Counted from the first letter of the stretch, positions 46,390-57,700 are shown. The stretch is DNA of 64,000 bases from Chloroflexota bacterium (GCA_021787595.1 JAJYLQ010000011.1:1-64000); one strand, 5' to 3'. Notes: a model not told the origin generated them from the letters alone. Translations and numbers: made by a program.

Positions 46390-47412
46390 ATGGACAGGCC
46401 GATTGCTTTAATTATCGAAGATGACCGGGATGTTGTTACCCTGTTCCGGCATGTTCTCGACTTGGCAGGTTACCAGACCGAGATCATTTTGCACGGTCAG
46501 GCGGCGGTCAGGCGTCTCTCGGACGCAGAACAACCAGAACCGGATGTCATCCTGCTGGGCCTGATCCTGCCGGAGGTTTCCGGCACCGAGATCCTTCACC
46601 TGATCCGTTCCAATGAGCGCCTAAAAGACAAACCCGTTATCGTAATTACTGCTGAGTCGAACGCGGCGAGAAATCTCGAGGATCAGGCTGAACTGGTTTT
46701 GCTGAAACCGGTCAACATCGAGCAGCTTAGCACCCTGGTCAAGCGCCTGCATCCGGTCGAAAAGCTCGCCGACGAATCCCCCACTGATGAAATAACAGGC
46801 TTGTTCAATCACTCCTTTTTTACCAGCCTGCTGGATTACGCGCTGGCGCGTTCGAAGCAGGTTGGCTTTGGTCATTTCTCGGTACTTTTGGCAGACCTTG
46901 ACCAATTCAAAAAGATCGAAGAACAGCTTGGCACAGAGTACAGCCGCTTGCTGTTGCAGGACACGGCCAGGGCCTTGAAGAGGGTTCTGAGACCCACGGA
47001 TACCATTGCCAGGCTGGAAGGCGCGCAGTTCGCCATCCTGATCGAAGAAGTGACCAATTGGGATATCCCCCTCTATATCGCAAACCGCGTACTCGAACGA
47101 CTCACCAGTACTATGGAAGGAAAATTCATCCAGAGCCGGAGCCACGTTGGAGTCGTTCTGTGTGATGCAGGATATTTCAGCGTTGATGAAATCCTGAAGG
47201 ACGTTAAGGTCGCGCTTTCCTTGGCAAAGGCTGAAGGGCATGGAGGGTATAAGTTCTACGCGCGGGACGAGTTCAACAACGCCTACGATATTGATTTGAT
47301 CTCTTCATTGCAAAACGGTCAGGTCATGGGACAAACGCCGATCAAGAAGCGGGAAATCGTTGTAAAGCCGGCTGGTGCGGACTCGTCCCTGCCAGCCCAC
47401 ATGCAACCCTGA
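46390..47412 (+). CDS. response regulator with degenerate GGDEF domain
   Basis: 'IALIIEDDRDVVTLFRHVL', then a GGDEF-fold-like segment with signature replaced by 'LEGAQF'. Confidence 0.8.
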   Translation: MDRPIALIIEDDRDVVTLFRHVLDLAGYQTEIILHGQAAVRRLSDAEQPEPDVILLGLILPEVSGTEILHLIRSNERLKDKPVIVITAESNAARNLEDQAELVLLKPVNIEQLSTLVKRLHPVEKLADESPTDEITGLFNHSFFTSLLDYALARSKQVGFGHFSVLLADLDQFKKIEEQLGTEYSRLLLQDTARALKRVLRPTDTIARLEGAQFAILIEEVTNWDIPLYIANRVLERLTSTMEGKFIQSRSHVGVVLCDAGYFSVDEILKDVKVALSLAKAEGHGGYKFYARDEFNNAYDIDLISSLQNGQVMGQTPIKKREIVVKPAGADSSLPAHMQP

Positions 47413-47742
47413 ACTTCCTCTCCCCTGTTTTTTCGGAGGTTTCCAGCCGCCCGTTCAATAATCCGGGAATATCCCCGCGCTCTTCCGGGGTCGAACTCTC
47501 TGCCCGGCTTAATTGCCTGGCGCTGCCTTTCCCGCGAATCGGGTTTTGTACTCACATTGTCCGCCCCAAGAAAATCTTCCAAAAATAATTGCGCCCCCCT
47601 TTCTCCGCCCTTCCTGGGCATTCCCCTATAATGCCTGGAAAAATCGCCTGTAATGGCCCCACAGCCTGAAACGTTCATTAAGGGATTGCACGTAGATTGT
47701 ATACATACCTGTGGTACAAGCCAATAGGCATTTGTACTGATT

Positions 47743-47772
47743 TTGACAGAAACCCTTGAAACGCGGTATGCT
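47743..47772 (+). promoter_or_regulatory. sigma70-like promoter of a LuxR response regulator gene
   Basis: TTGACA, 18-nt spacer, TATGCT. Confidence 0.6.
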
Positions 47773-47802
47773 TTTTGTTACTCTTGGAACATACGAGGGA
47801 GC

Positions 47803-48507
47803 ATGATTATGGCAAAAGAAATCCGCGTGACGATTTTAGATGACCATCAGACGATCATTGACGGCTATCTTTACCGTTTAAAGGAAACGTCCAATGTTGT
47901 GGTAGCCGCAACCATCAGTTTCGGCGAGGAACTTGAGCCGACACTGAAAAGGAATCCAACCGATGTTTTACTGCTGGACGTGAACGTTCCCACCTCACCC
48001 GAAAATTCCAATCCTTACCCCATCCTGAACATTGTTCCCAACCTGCTGCAAATTTATCCCGAACTCGATGTGCTGGTCATCAGCATGTACACCGAACGCG
48101 GACTGGTCCGGGCTGTGATGGAAGCCGGGGCCAGCGGCTACATTGTGAAGGACGATCAGGATTCGATCCGCAGGCTGGGGAGCATTATTGATTCGATTGC
48201 CAGAGGCGAAATTTACCTGAGCGAGAAAGTGCGCCAGCATTTTTTGGCAAGCCAGCAAGCGGAAGGCGACCGTCTTCTGACCAAACGCCAGCGGGAAGTG
48301 CTTTCCCTGTGCCTGGCTTATCCCGATTCCTCGACGGAGCAACTGGCGCACAAGATGACGGTGGCAAATTCGACAATCCGAAATCTATTATCCGGCGCCT
48401 ATCTCCGGTTGAATGTCCGCAACCGGGCGGCAGCCATTGCCAAAGCACGTCAGTTGGGATTGATCACGCCCGATAGCCCCACCACACCGATCCGATCACA
48501 CTCGTAA
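47803..48507 (+). CDS. response regulator with LuxR-like HTH
   Basis: 'IRVTILDDHQTIIDGYLYRL', 'DVLLLDVNVP' and 'LTKRQREVLSLCLAYPDSSTEQLAHKM..'. Confidence 0.9.
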   Translation: MIMAKEIRVTILDDHQTIIDGYLYRLKETSNVVVAATISFGEELEPTLKRNPTDVLLLDVNVPTSPENSNPYPILNIVPNLLQIYPELDVLVISMYTERGLVRAVMEAGASGYIVKDDQDSIRRLGSIIDSIARGEIYLSEKVRQHFLASQQAEGDRLLTKRQREVLSLCLAYPDSSTEQLAHKMTVANSTIRNLLSGAYLRLNVRNRAAAIAKARQLGLITPDSPTTPIRSHS

Positions 48508-48708
48508 AAGCCGCCCTTCGGAGCCGCAATTTATCTGACTGGAAAATTCATGGACTGGCTGGATATCTTTCAGCCAGTTCATGCTATACTGAAACCCGCT
48601 GCTTTTGCCGCTGAAATCCGACTGACTTACCTTTCCCAGGTTATATCCAGTAACTTATATAACGCACGCTTGTTTAACATCCCAGACATCACGAATGGAC
48701 AATAAACC

Positions 48709-50973
48709 ATGAACAAGCAAGAACCGTTCAGGCCGTTTTTCGAGCGTGTCCTGCCTTGGCTGGTTCTGGCGATTCTGCTGACCTACAGCTACGCTAAATT
48801 CTTCCAGCATCCCTATGGCTTTAGCTGGGACTCAAACGGTGTGGTGGACAAGGTCTTTCTGTCCCATCCAGCCCCAACGCTTAACGTTGGCGACCACCTC
48901 GTTCAGGTTGGTTCGTTATCCTGGCAAGCCTTCCACGCCAATTTACGGAAAACTTTTTTCGAGGGCGTAAAGCAGGGCGATGTTGTACCTGTTGAAGTGG
49001 AGCGGAACGGGCAAACCCTAACTGTTCAGTGGAAACTGCCAGGCATGAACCGGGGCGAGGTCCAGGATCAACTTCTCAGCGAATGGCCGGTTGCTTATTT
49101 CTTTTGGTTTGCCGGTACACTCACCCTGATGTTTCTGAGGCCAAAGGATGAGCGCTGGTGGCTCCTATCGGCTTTCGACTTTCTGACCGCTCTATGGTTG
49201 GAAAGCGGCGGAGGCGCATCCAACTTTCACATTTGGTACAGCGCTCTCGTCCTGCGCGTGATCATCTGGCTCAGCGTTCCTGTTTACCTGCACCTGCACT
49301 GGGTGTTCCCGCGCCCGCTTGGGAAGTTGAATCCGATTTTGGCCAAAAGCGTTTACGCGGCTTTCGTCGGATTGGCAGCTGCGCAGTGGTTCCAGCTCTT
49401 TTCGTCAAGTCTCTATTTCCTGGCCTTCCTGCTGGCCGTCGTTGGAAGCTTGATTCTGTTGGTTATTCATTTCTTCCGCCAGGCCGAAGCGCGCCGCGAA
49501 GTGCGCCTGTTCGCGGTTCTCGTATTCTATGCCTTCCTGCCCACCATCATTATGGGAGTAATCAGCGCATTTTATGGCGCATCGGCGCGGCTGGACTCTC
49601 TCGCCCTGGTAAGTTTTGCTGCGATTCCATTTGCTTATCTTTACAGCGCTTATCGCCCACAGCTGGGCGGACTCGAAATTCGCGTCAATCGAATCGTCTC
49701 AGCTTATTTATTCCTGATCCTGCTCGGCATAATTGGATTGCCCCTCCTGGCAATGGCCGATCGGGCACTTCCCTCTTCGGACGGCACCTTGATCCTTGGG
49801 AGTCTGTCTGCCCTTGCAGCAACCGTGCTTGCGATTTGGGTATTCCCACACTTTCAAGACCTTGTGGAGCGCCGTTTGTTCGGGGTTTCGCTCCCATCCA
49901 AACACCTCCAGGAAATTTATTCCGCCCGCATCACTACCAGCGCATCCTTATCGGATTTGCTGAAGGTGATCAACGACGAAATCATTCCAAGCCTGCTGGT
50001 GCGCCAGTTCATCTTTTTTAGATTTGATAATGGATCGCACACGCCGCTATTATCCATCGGCATGAAGGACCAAATCCCCGATGGAAACGACATGGTTGAT
50101 TTCGTACTCACCGGGGAATCAAATGCGATGCAGCCTGCCAAAATCGGCAGCCGTTGGGCGTGGGTCCGGCTGGCGCTGCCGCTGAAGATCGAGGATGAAG
50201 TGCTGGGATTCTGGCTGTTCGGACGCCGTGACCCGGATGATGCCTATTCACAGGCAGAGATTCCGATCCTCCAGGCACTCGCCAACCAAACCGCGATTGC
50301 ATTGAGCAATATTCTCCAAACCGAGCGTCTCAAGTCCTTGTATGGGGCCGACATCAATCGTTATGAAGAAGAGCGTCTGCGCCTGGCATTGGACCTACAC
50401 GATAACGTGCTCAACCAGATGGCTACGCTTCAGATGAATATGGATGAATCGGCGCGCACGCTGAGATTCCAGGAAGCCTACAACGGGCTGACCCAGCGGC
50501 TGCGCGAAATCGTCAGCGACCTTCGCCCGCCAATGCTCCTCTACGGCCTCAAGCCTGCCATCGAAGCGCTGGCTGATAACATGATGGAACGCAGCAACGA
50601 CACTATGGACATCACAGTGGACATCCAGGCGGAGAATCAAAGATATTCGCAAGAATTGGAACAGCACATTTTCCGCATCGTGCAGGAAGCCTGCCAGAAC
50701 GCGCTGAAACATTCCGGCGCAAAAAGAATTTCGATCTCCGGCCGGCTGGAAGCGCAGAGAATTCAATTAAGCGTCGAAGATAACGGCGCCGGTTTTGATG
50801 CTGGAGAAAAACCGGATCTAAAAAACCTGCTCGCCAACAAGCACTTCGGGCTGGCCGGGATGATCGAGCGCGCCGAAATGATCCAGGCCGAAATCAAGAT
50901 TGCTTCGACGAACGGAACCGGCACACGCGTTCGAATTACATGGAATTCTGATGCACCCATCGAAAATATGTAG
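48709..50973 (+). CDS. membrane sensor histidine kinase (HisKA_3 type)
   Basis: PDZ-like N-terminal segment, multiple TM, GAF-like region, 'EERLRLALDLHDNVLNQMATLQ' and 'IVQEACQNALKHSGAKRI'. Confidence 0.9.
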   Translation: MNKQEPFRPFFERVLPWLVLAILLTYSYAKFFQHPYGFSWDSNGVVDKVFLSHPAPTLNVGDHLVQVGSLSWQAFHANLRKTFFEGVKQGDVVPVEVERNGQTLTVQWKLPGMNRGEVQDQLLSEWPVAYFFWFAGTLTLMFLRPKDERWWLLSAFDFLTALWLESGGGASNFHIWYSALVLRVIIWLSVPVYLHLHWVFPRPLGKLNPILAKSVYAAFVGLAAAQWFQLFSSSLYFLAFLLAVVGSLILLVIHFFRQAEARREVRLFAVLVFYAFLPTIIMGVISAFYGASARLDSLALVSFAAIPFAYLYSAYRPQLGGLEIRVNRIVSAYLFLILLGIIGLPLLAMADRALPSSDGTLILGSLSALAATVLAIWVFPHFQDLVERRLFGVSLPSKHLQEIYSARITTSASLSDLLKVINDEIIPSLLVRQFIFFRFDNGSHTPLLSIGMKDQIPDGNDMVDFVLTGESNAMQPAKIGSRWAWVRLALPLKIEDEVLGFWLFGRRDPDDAYSQAEIPILQALANQTAIALSNILQTERLKSLYGADINRYEEERLRLALDLHDNVLNQMATLQMNMDESARTLRFQEAYNGLTQRLREIVSDLRPPMLLYGLKPAIEALADNMMERSNDTMDITVDIQAENQRYSQELEQHIFRIVQEACQNALKHSGAKRISISGRLEAQRIQLSVEDNGAGFDAGEKPDLKNLLANKHFGLAGMIERAEMIQAEIKIASTNGTGTRVRITWNSDAPIENM

Positions 50974-51121
50974 CGCGGGATTCATCCCGCAGCCAAAGGC
51001 GGTATAAATATTGCGCTGCAAAATCTTCGCGGCGGATGTGGCTTTCGCGGAGTCATACTATGACAAGTCGTGTTTGCGAATTCCCCGGCGGGGAAACGTG
51101 ATCCGCAAAGGTCGAAATAGT

Positions 51122-53725
51122 TCATTCGCGCGGTGAAGGCACTGCGCGCGGTTTGACCGCCTGGCCAACTTCAGGGGGAGTCTCTGCGCGGGGAGCCGAA
51201 GCTTTTCTGTTTCTTGCGCGCCATAATACAGTCAGATATAAGACGATCCCAAAGTCAAAATAATTCGTGCCGCGGATGTTCGGCACCATGCCGATGTATA
51301 CGCCCTGCGGCCAAAGCGCGGATAACAAAGCAAACAATTGCGGAACGAACGACTTGTCGTAGAAATACACCAAAGCCGTGCCCAGCACCGCGCCGCCAGC
51401 GCTTCCCGCGCCGCCCAGGATGACCATTGCCAGCAGCATCGAAGAAACATTGAAGGCCGCGATGCCTGGGTCAATATAGCTGAAGGTGCTGGCATACAAT
51501 GCACCGGCAATCCCCGCCAGCGCGGAACTGAAAACAAAAGCCAGCAGGCGATAGCGCGAGGTGTCCACGCCAAACGAGGCGGCCGCGGTCTCATCTTCCG
51601 ATGAAGCCAGCCAGGCGCGGCCCGTGCGCGAGGTCATCAGCCGCCCGCTGGTGAAGGCGGCGAGGAGGACAAAGCCGAGGACAAGATAATATTGTGCGGA
51701 CGGCGCGGCCAGCACAAATCCGAAAAGATGCGGGGGCGGCAGTGCGCTCACTCCGCTCGATCCGCCGGTCACATCGCCGCCGTTCATGATGATTTCCTGT
51801 GTCATCAACCCAAGCGCAAGCGTGGCAACCGCCAGATAATCGCCGCGCAGCCGCGTGGCCGTTGCGCCTTTGAGCGCACCGAACAAACCCGCCAGCACCG
51901 CGCTGACCAGCAACACAACCAGGATATCCAGCTGAGGCAGATGCAAAACTCCATAACGGTTCGTCAGCAGGGCCGCAACATATCCGCCGATGCCAAAACT
52001 CATGGCATAGCCCAGGTCGAGCACGCCGGCCAGGCCAAGCAGAATGTTGAGGCCGAGCGTAAGCAGGATGAAGATTCCCAGCCCGCGCAAAAGAACATCG
52101 CTCTGCAGATCGAAGACATGCGTTAGGATCGGAAGCGCGGCCAGCGCGATGAACAACGCGATCAACCACCGCTTCGCGCGCGGACCCGAGGCGGGCGCCG
52201 TTAAAACGACCGAATCGCGCATCCCGCTTTCGATCATGCCTTCGTCGCGGCCAAGCAGGCCGCCGCGCCGCCAGACGAGGATCGCGGTGAGAAGACCGAG
52301 CAGCAAAACCGGCGTCCATTGCGCGCTGATGAAGTAGTCGCTGAACGAACCGACCACGCTCAGCACCAGCCCGCTTGCCAACGCTCCCACCGGGCTGCCA
52401 ATGCCGCCCATCAGCGCCGCGGCAAACGCGAACAATCCGCTTTGCTGGCCGTCCGACCCAAACGGGCGCGAATAATACAACGCAAAGATGAACGCCGCCG
52501 CGCCAGCCAGTGCGCCGCCCAAAATGAAGGCGCGCCGGATTGCGCCATCGCGATCCACGCCGACGATCCGGGCCAATTCTTCGTTCTGCGCCACGGCGCG
52601 GATCGAACGCCCAAGTTTCGTGCGCGAGAGAAAATAGGTTGTGACCAATACAAACAGAATCGCGGCGATGAGCACGAACGCGTCGGAAAATTGAAAGACA
52701 ACCCTGCCATGCAGCAAATTGCCCAGCGGCAGGAAATTCGGGATGCCATCGGTGGGAACTTCGGGAAGCCCCGGCACGCTGCGATGTTCGCCGCGAATGA
52801 ACGATTTCTGATACGTGCGCCAGACAAGCGCACCCTGGTACAGAATGAACGAAAGGCCCAGCGACGCGATCAACGGTGCGAGCTTCGAGCGTCCGCGAAA
52901 TGGACGGAAAGCCAGTTCCTCCACGCCGAGGCTGAGCAGCGCGCCCACTAGGATCGAACCAACCAGGATGGCGGCCAGGATCAAAATTCTCGACCCGACC
53001 GGCCAATCGAGATTCAAACCAATGATGTTGATCGTGGATGTGACGAACGCGGTCGTAAGAGCATACACGTCGCCGTGCGCCAGATTCAAAATGCGGACTG
53101 TGCTGTAAATGACCGTCACGCCGATGGCATTGAGCGCAAGGATCGCGCCATTGACAAGCCCGAAGATCAGCAATTGAATAACAAGGTCACTGCAATTCGT
53201 GTTCTTCCCGCACCACGCCACAGTCACCGGCGCAGCGGCGACCGGCGCTTGCGCAGCTTGCACTTGTTTGGCCGCCGTCCATGCCGCCTGCAGGCTTGCC
53301 ACACATCCGCTCGTGTAGCGGTCCTGCCAGACAAAGGAAATGTGCCCGGAGGCGGAATCCGGCGATGCGAACGCCCCGTCAAAAGTCAGGTCGGGACCAG
53401 TTATCGAAAATGAATTATTCGCAATGTGGGGCTGGGAATCGGGAGCGATGGAGATGTTATCAAGGTTGGTGCATGAAATGCTGTGATCCGCTTTGGGATA
53501 GGAATAAATGAACGAAGAGATTGCTCCAGCTTCTATCGTAAATTTGACCGTAACGATGCGTCCATCCTGGGCTGTGCCCTGTCCCTGCCAATTCCCATCG
53601 TAAGGGCTGGCAGATACAGATATGGTTGTTGGGGCAGGCGTCGGGGATTGGGCTATTGACGAACAGGCAGACAAGAGCGCGGCAAGCACAACCAGAAGAA
53701 CGATAAATATCCATTTGCGAGACAT
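51122..53725 (-). CDS. fused LivH-LivM branched-chain amino acid-type ABC permease with N-terminal lipoprotein-like domain
   Basis: Lipobox 'LAALLSACSS', LivH-like 'VNGAILALNAIGVTVIYSTVRILNLAHGD', LivM-like 'LLGLAGVLDLGYAMSFGIGGYVAALL' and 'SSMLLAMVILGGAGSAGGAVLGT' in one ORF. Confidence 0.88.
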   Translation of the reverse strand: MSRKWIFIVLLVVLAALLSACSSIAQSPTPAPTTISVSASPYDGNWQGQGTAQDGRIVTVKFTIEAGAISSFIYSYPKADHSISCTNLDNISIAPDSQPHIANNSFSITGPDLTFDGAFASPDSASGHISFVWQDRYTSGCVASLQAAWTAAKQVQAAQAPVAAAPVTVAWCGKNTNCSDLVIQLLIFGLVNGAILALNAIGVTVIYSTVRILNLAHGDVYALTTAFVTSTINIIGLNLDWPVGSRILILAAILVGSILVGALLSLGVEELAFRPFRGRSKLAPLIASLGLSFILYQGALVWRTYQKSFIRGEHRSVPGLPEVPTDGIPNFLPLGNLLHGRVVFQFSDAFVLIAAILFVLVTTYFLSRTKLGRSIRAVAQNEELARIVGVDRDGAIRRAFILGGALAGAAAFIFALYYSRPFGSDGQQSGLFAFAAALMGGIGSPVGALASGLVLSVVGSFSDYFISAQWTPVLLLGLLTAILVWRRGGLLGRDEGMIESGMRDSVVLTAPASGPRAKRWLIALFIALAALPILTHVFDLQSDVLLRGLGIFILLTLGLNILLGLAGVLDLGYAMSFGIGGYVAALLTNRYGVLHLPQLDILVVLLVSAVLAGLFGALKGATATRLRGDYLAVATLALGLMTQEIIMNGGDVTGGSSGVSALPPPHLFGFVLAAPSAQYYLVLGFVLLAAFTSGRLMTSRTGRAWLASSEDETAAASFGVDTSRYRLLAFVFSSALAGIAGALYASTFSYIDPGIAAFNVSSMLLAMVILGGAGSAGGAVLGTALVYFYDKSFVPQLFALLSALWPQGVYIGMVPNIRGTNYFDFGIVLYLTVLWRARNRKASAPRAETPPEVGQAVKPRAVPSPRE

Positions 53726-53919
53726 CACAATGCACACACCTCAAAAATGGTCAACCAGCAGAAGCCTGCTTTTGCCAGGCTGTTTGTCTTATCGAACGGA
53801 CGCCGGACAGAACGCGTCAACAGCTGTCAATGATAACACCAATGAAATTTATTATACTGGTGTCATTATATTAGGTGGGGTCAGGGGCTGTCAAGATGCT
53901 TTGTGAAAATAGAAGCCAA

Positions 53920-54540
53920 TCATGATCCGGCTGTCATTTTGTGACGCGCGTGACGGCGGCGCATCTTGGCGCGGTTGCCGCATTTGTCCATGGAACACCA
54001 GCGGCGCAGATGATTGCGGCTCCGGTCCACGAACAGCCAGTCACATCCGCCGCATTGTTTGACGCTTTGCGCCTCTTCCGATGTGAGTAATTCGACTGCC
54101 GAGTCTACGATTGGCCACAACATGCGATCCAAAGCAAACCCGCCCTCCCAGCCTCGACGGAAGCCGTCGGCGGATTCGAGCAGGCGTGAATGAGCCATCG
54201 CATCCAGCCAGGCAGAATGGAGGGCGGACAGGTCGCCCGCTTTGGGCGGGTGCACCCGCGCGATCCCGGCAAAGATGCGATAGATCGTTTCGCGAATGAA
54301 AATCGCCCGGCGAAAGATCACCTCGGCATCTGCTGGACAACGCATCGACTCGCGAAGCAATCCGCGCGCATCTTTATCCGGCAGGATACCTGCGTGACGG
54401 CTCCAAAGAACCAGATCGCGGTAATCGAACAGGTATTCGTGGAGAGGCGCGCCCTCATGCCCGTAGAGCGTATCGGCAAAATTCAGGCATGCTTCGCCTC
54501 CAATCAAATGATGGATTTCCGCGTCTCTGATTTCTTTCAT
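53920..54540 (-). CDS. CGNR zinc-finger (ABATE) transcriptional regulator
   Basis: 'CGGCDWLFVDRSRNHLRRWCSMDKCGNRAKMRRRHAR'. Confidence 0.92.
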   Translation of the reverse strand: MKEIRDAEIHHLIGGEACLNFADTLYGHEGAPLHEYLFDYRDLVLWSRHAGILPDKDARGLLRESMRCPADAEVIFRRAIFIRETIYRIFAGIARVHPPKAGDLSALHSAWLDAMAHSRLLESADGFRRGWEGGFALDRMLWPIVDSAVELLTSEEAQSVKQCGGCDWLFVDRSRNHLRRWCSMDKCGNRAKMRRRHARHKMTAGS

Positions 54541-54640
54541 GGCCGAGGTCGAGAATCATTATAACTGTGATTTTTTAAGCCGGGCGAATGTTATATCTTT
54601 GAACATGCGTGCTATAATCGCGTTTAGTTTGGTCGTTGCA

Positions 54641-54704
54641 TAGTTCGATAGTCGTGTAGTTGAACTACCCAACTATCGAACTACTGAACTATCTAACTAA
54701 AATG
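54641..54704 (+). repeat. octamer tandem-repeat hairpin in the dnaE leader
   Basis: TAGTTCGA TAGTCGTG TAGTTGAA CTACCCAA CTATCGAA CTACTGAA CTATCTAA CTAAAATG. Confidence 0.85.
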
Positions 54705-57700
54705 TCCTTCGCCCACCTTCACGTTCACACTGAATATTCCCTGCTCGACGGCTTCTCGAACATCAAGAAGCTGGTCAAACGCGTCAAGGAAATGGATATG
54801 CCGGCGGTTGCCATCACCGACCACGGCACGATGTTCGGCGTGATTGATTTTTACAAAGCGGCCAAAGCGGAAAATATCAAGCCGATCATCGGACTCGAAG
54901 CGTACATGGCCGCGCGCGGGATGCAGGACCGCGACTCCAAACTGGACCGTTCATCCTATCATCTGCTTCTTTTGGCAGAAAACGAAACAGGCTACAAGAA
55001 TCTTTTGAAGATTGCCTCTGCCGCGCAGCTCGAGGGTTTCTATTATTATCCGCGCATTGACCATGACTTTTTGGCGGCTCACTCCGAAGGGCTGATCTGC
55101 ACTTCGGGCTGCATGTCTGCCGAAATTCCGAGCGCGCTGCTCGAAGAGAATCCGCAGGAAGCCGTGCGGCGCATGAACTGGTATTACGATGTCTTTGGCC
55201 CCGATCGGTTCTTCGTCGAATTGCAGCAGCATAACATCAAGGAAATCACCGATCTCAATCGCAGACTGGTCGAGATGGGTGCGCGCTATTCCGCTAAATT
55301 CATCGCGACGAACGACGTGCATTACATCAATCCCGAAGACGCGCGCTTGCAGGACATTCTGCTTTCGATTCAGACGCAATCGTTGTTGTCCGATCCCAAG
55401 CGCATGCGGATGACGGATGACTCGTATTATCTCCGCACGCCGCAGGAGATGAGTCAATTGTTCGCGGAAGTGCCGGAGGCTTTGAGCAACACCTTGCTCA
55501 TCGCCGAGCGCTGCAACGTTGACCTTTCCTTCAAGGGTTATCATCTGCCCGATTTTCCCGTGCCTCAGGGATATACACCTGAAATGTATCTCCGCCACCT
55601 GTGCGAAGAAGGAGCGCAGAATCGTTACGGGGCTCGCGCTGAGCTGAGTCGAAGCGTCCGCGAAAGACTCGAATACGAGCTGGGCGTCATTCATAAGATG
55701 GGCTTCGACGCGTACTTCCTGATCGTGTGGGATTTGTGTCGCTATGCGCGTGAAAATGGAATCTGGTACAACGCACGCGGGTCCGCCGCCGGCTCCATTG
55801 TCGCGTACACGTTGAACATCACGCTCGTGGACCCGATCCAGCACGATTTGATCTTCGAGCGCTTCCTGAATCCGGGCCGCATCTCGATGCCCGATATTGA
55901 CCTCGATTTCCGCGACGACCGCCGCAGCGAAATGCTGGCGTATTGCGCGTCCAAATACGGCGATGACAAGGTCGCGCAGATCATCACATTCGGCACGATG
56001 GGCACAAAGGCCGCGCTGCGCGATGTGGGCCGCGTGATGGACATTCCGTTGAACGAAGTGGATCGAGTCGCGAAGCTCGTGCCGTTCGTCTCAGGCCGCA
56101 CAACGACAATGCAGGACGCGCTCGAAATTCCAGAGTTCAAGGAAATCTACGACTCGCAGGAACATTTGCATGATTTGATTGATGTTGCCGCCAGGATGGA
56201 AGGCACCGTGCGCAACGCGGGCACACATGCCGCGGGCGTGGTCATTTCCGATAAACCGATCATCGAATATCTGCCGCTGCACCGCCCGACATCCGGCTCG
56301 GAAGAAACGCCCATCAAAACGGTGACGCAGTTCGAAATGGGCATCCTCGATTCGCTCGGCATGTTGAAGGTGGACTTCCTCGGGCTCATCACGTTGAGTG
56401 TGATGGCCAAAGCCTGTGACCTGATCGAGAAGCGCCATGGCGTTCATCTCGATTTGAGCAACATTCCACTCGACGACCCGAAATCGTTTGAGCTCTTGGG
56501 TTCTGGTCAAACCGCGGGTGTCTTTCAGGTGGAAGGTTGTTTAAGCGGCGACACTTACATTGGACATCGCACCATAAAAGAACTGTATCTCGATTTCAAA
56601 GCGCGGGAGAACGTGGGTTCTCTTCAGGGTAGGGGACTCCTACGGACGGAATCATGTTACTTAGACGATGGTCATTTCAATCCGAATGTGATTATAAGGG
56701 TGGTGTATAGTGGAGTAAAACCTGTTTATCGTTTGAGCGCGGAAAACCATTGTTGGATCAAAGCCACTGCCGACCATCATTTCCTTACCCAACGTGGTTG
56801 GGTTACGTTGGGTGAATTGGATCCCCAGACCGACCAATTACTATTCAAACAGAACATCAGCCGATCGGGGCGTTTGTGCATTGATTGCGGTGAGCCAATG
56901 AAAAGTGATGGTAGGAGGTCTCAACGATGCAAACACTGTTCCGCCCGTTTATCAGCCAACCCCAGCCATCTCGAAGTGAGGAAACGTATTTCTCAAGGCA
57001 AATTGGGAAACGTCCCATGGAACAAGGGATTAACCGTAAAAACAGCAGCCGATACCCTATGGATCAAAAATCTGAGCATTTACAATGAGAAGCAAAAAGG
57101 GGTGTCCCTAGAAGCCCGTCATGGTGCTGAAAAAGCTGCAGAAATTAGAGCAAAACTTTCTGCGAAGCTTTCGGGTACTGGGAATCCAATGTATGGACGC
57201 CCACCGAAAACAACCAAGACCTATGCTAAAGATGGCTATCGCGAGGACTTGGGCCATTACGTCCGTTCCTCTTGGGAGGCGGACATGGCTCGAGTGTTTC
57301 GCCATTTGGGATGGGAATATCAATATGAACCGCGCACTTTTGGGTTGGTGCGAACTGACGGCTCAGAGTTGACCTATACACCTGATTTCTTTATACCAGA
57401 ACAGGATGCTTGGTATGAAATAAAAGGCTGGATGGATAACGCTAGCGCTGAAAAGATTGCCCTCTTCCGGCAACAATATCCCGAATGCAAACTGATCGTA
57501 ATCGACAAGACACTTTTTGCTGAATTCCAACTTAAGTACGCCAACGTTGTTGATTGGGAATGCCCGGAATTTCCATCGAATAGTGAGTGGGTAAGGATAA
57601 GAGATATCGAACTCGTGGGGAAAGAAGATACTTACGATTTGCAAATGCTTGCACCTGGCAACAACTTTGTCGCTAACGGTTTTGTAGTCCATAACAGCGG

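Noticed and set aside
54660-54701. N-terminal extension MNYPTIELLNYLTK of DnaE
   Set aside because: Encoded by the octamer repeat; the conserved PHP domain starts at MSFAHLHVHTEYS.
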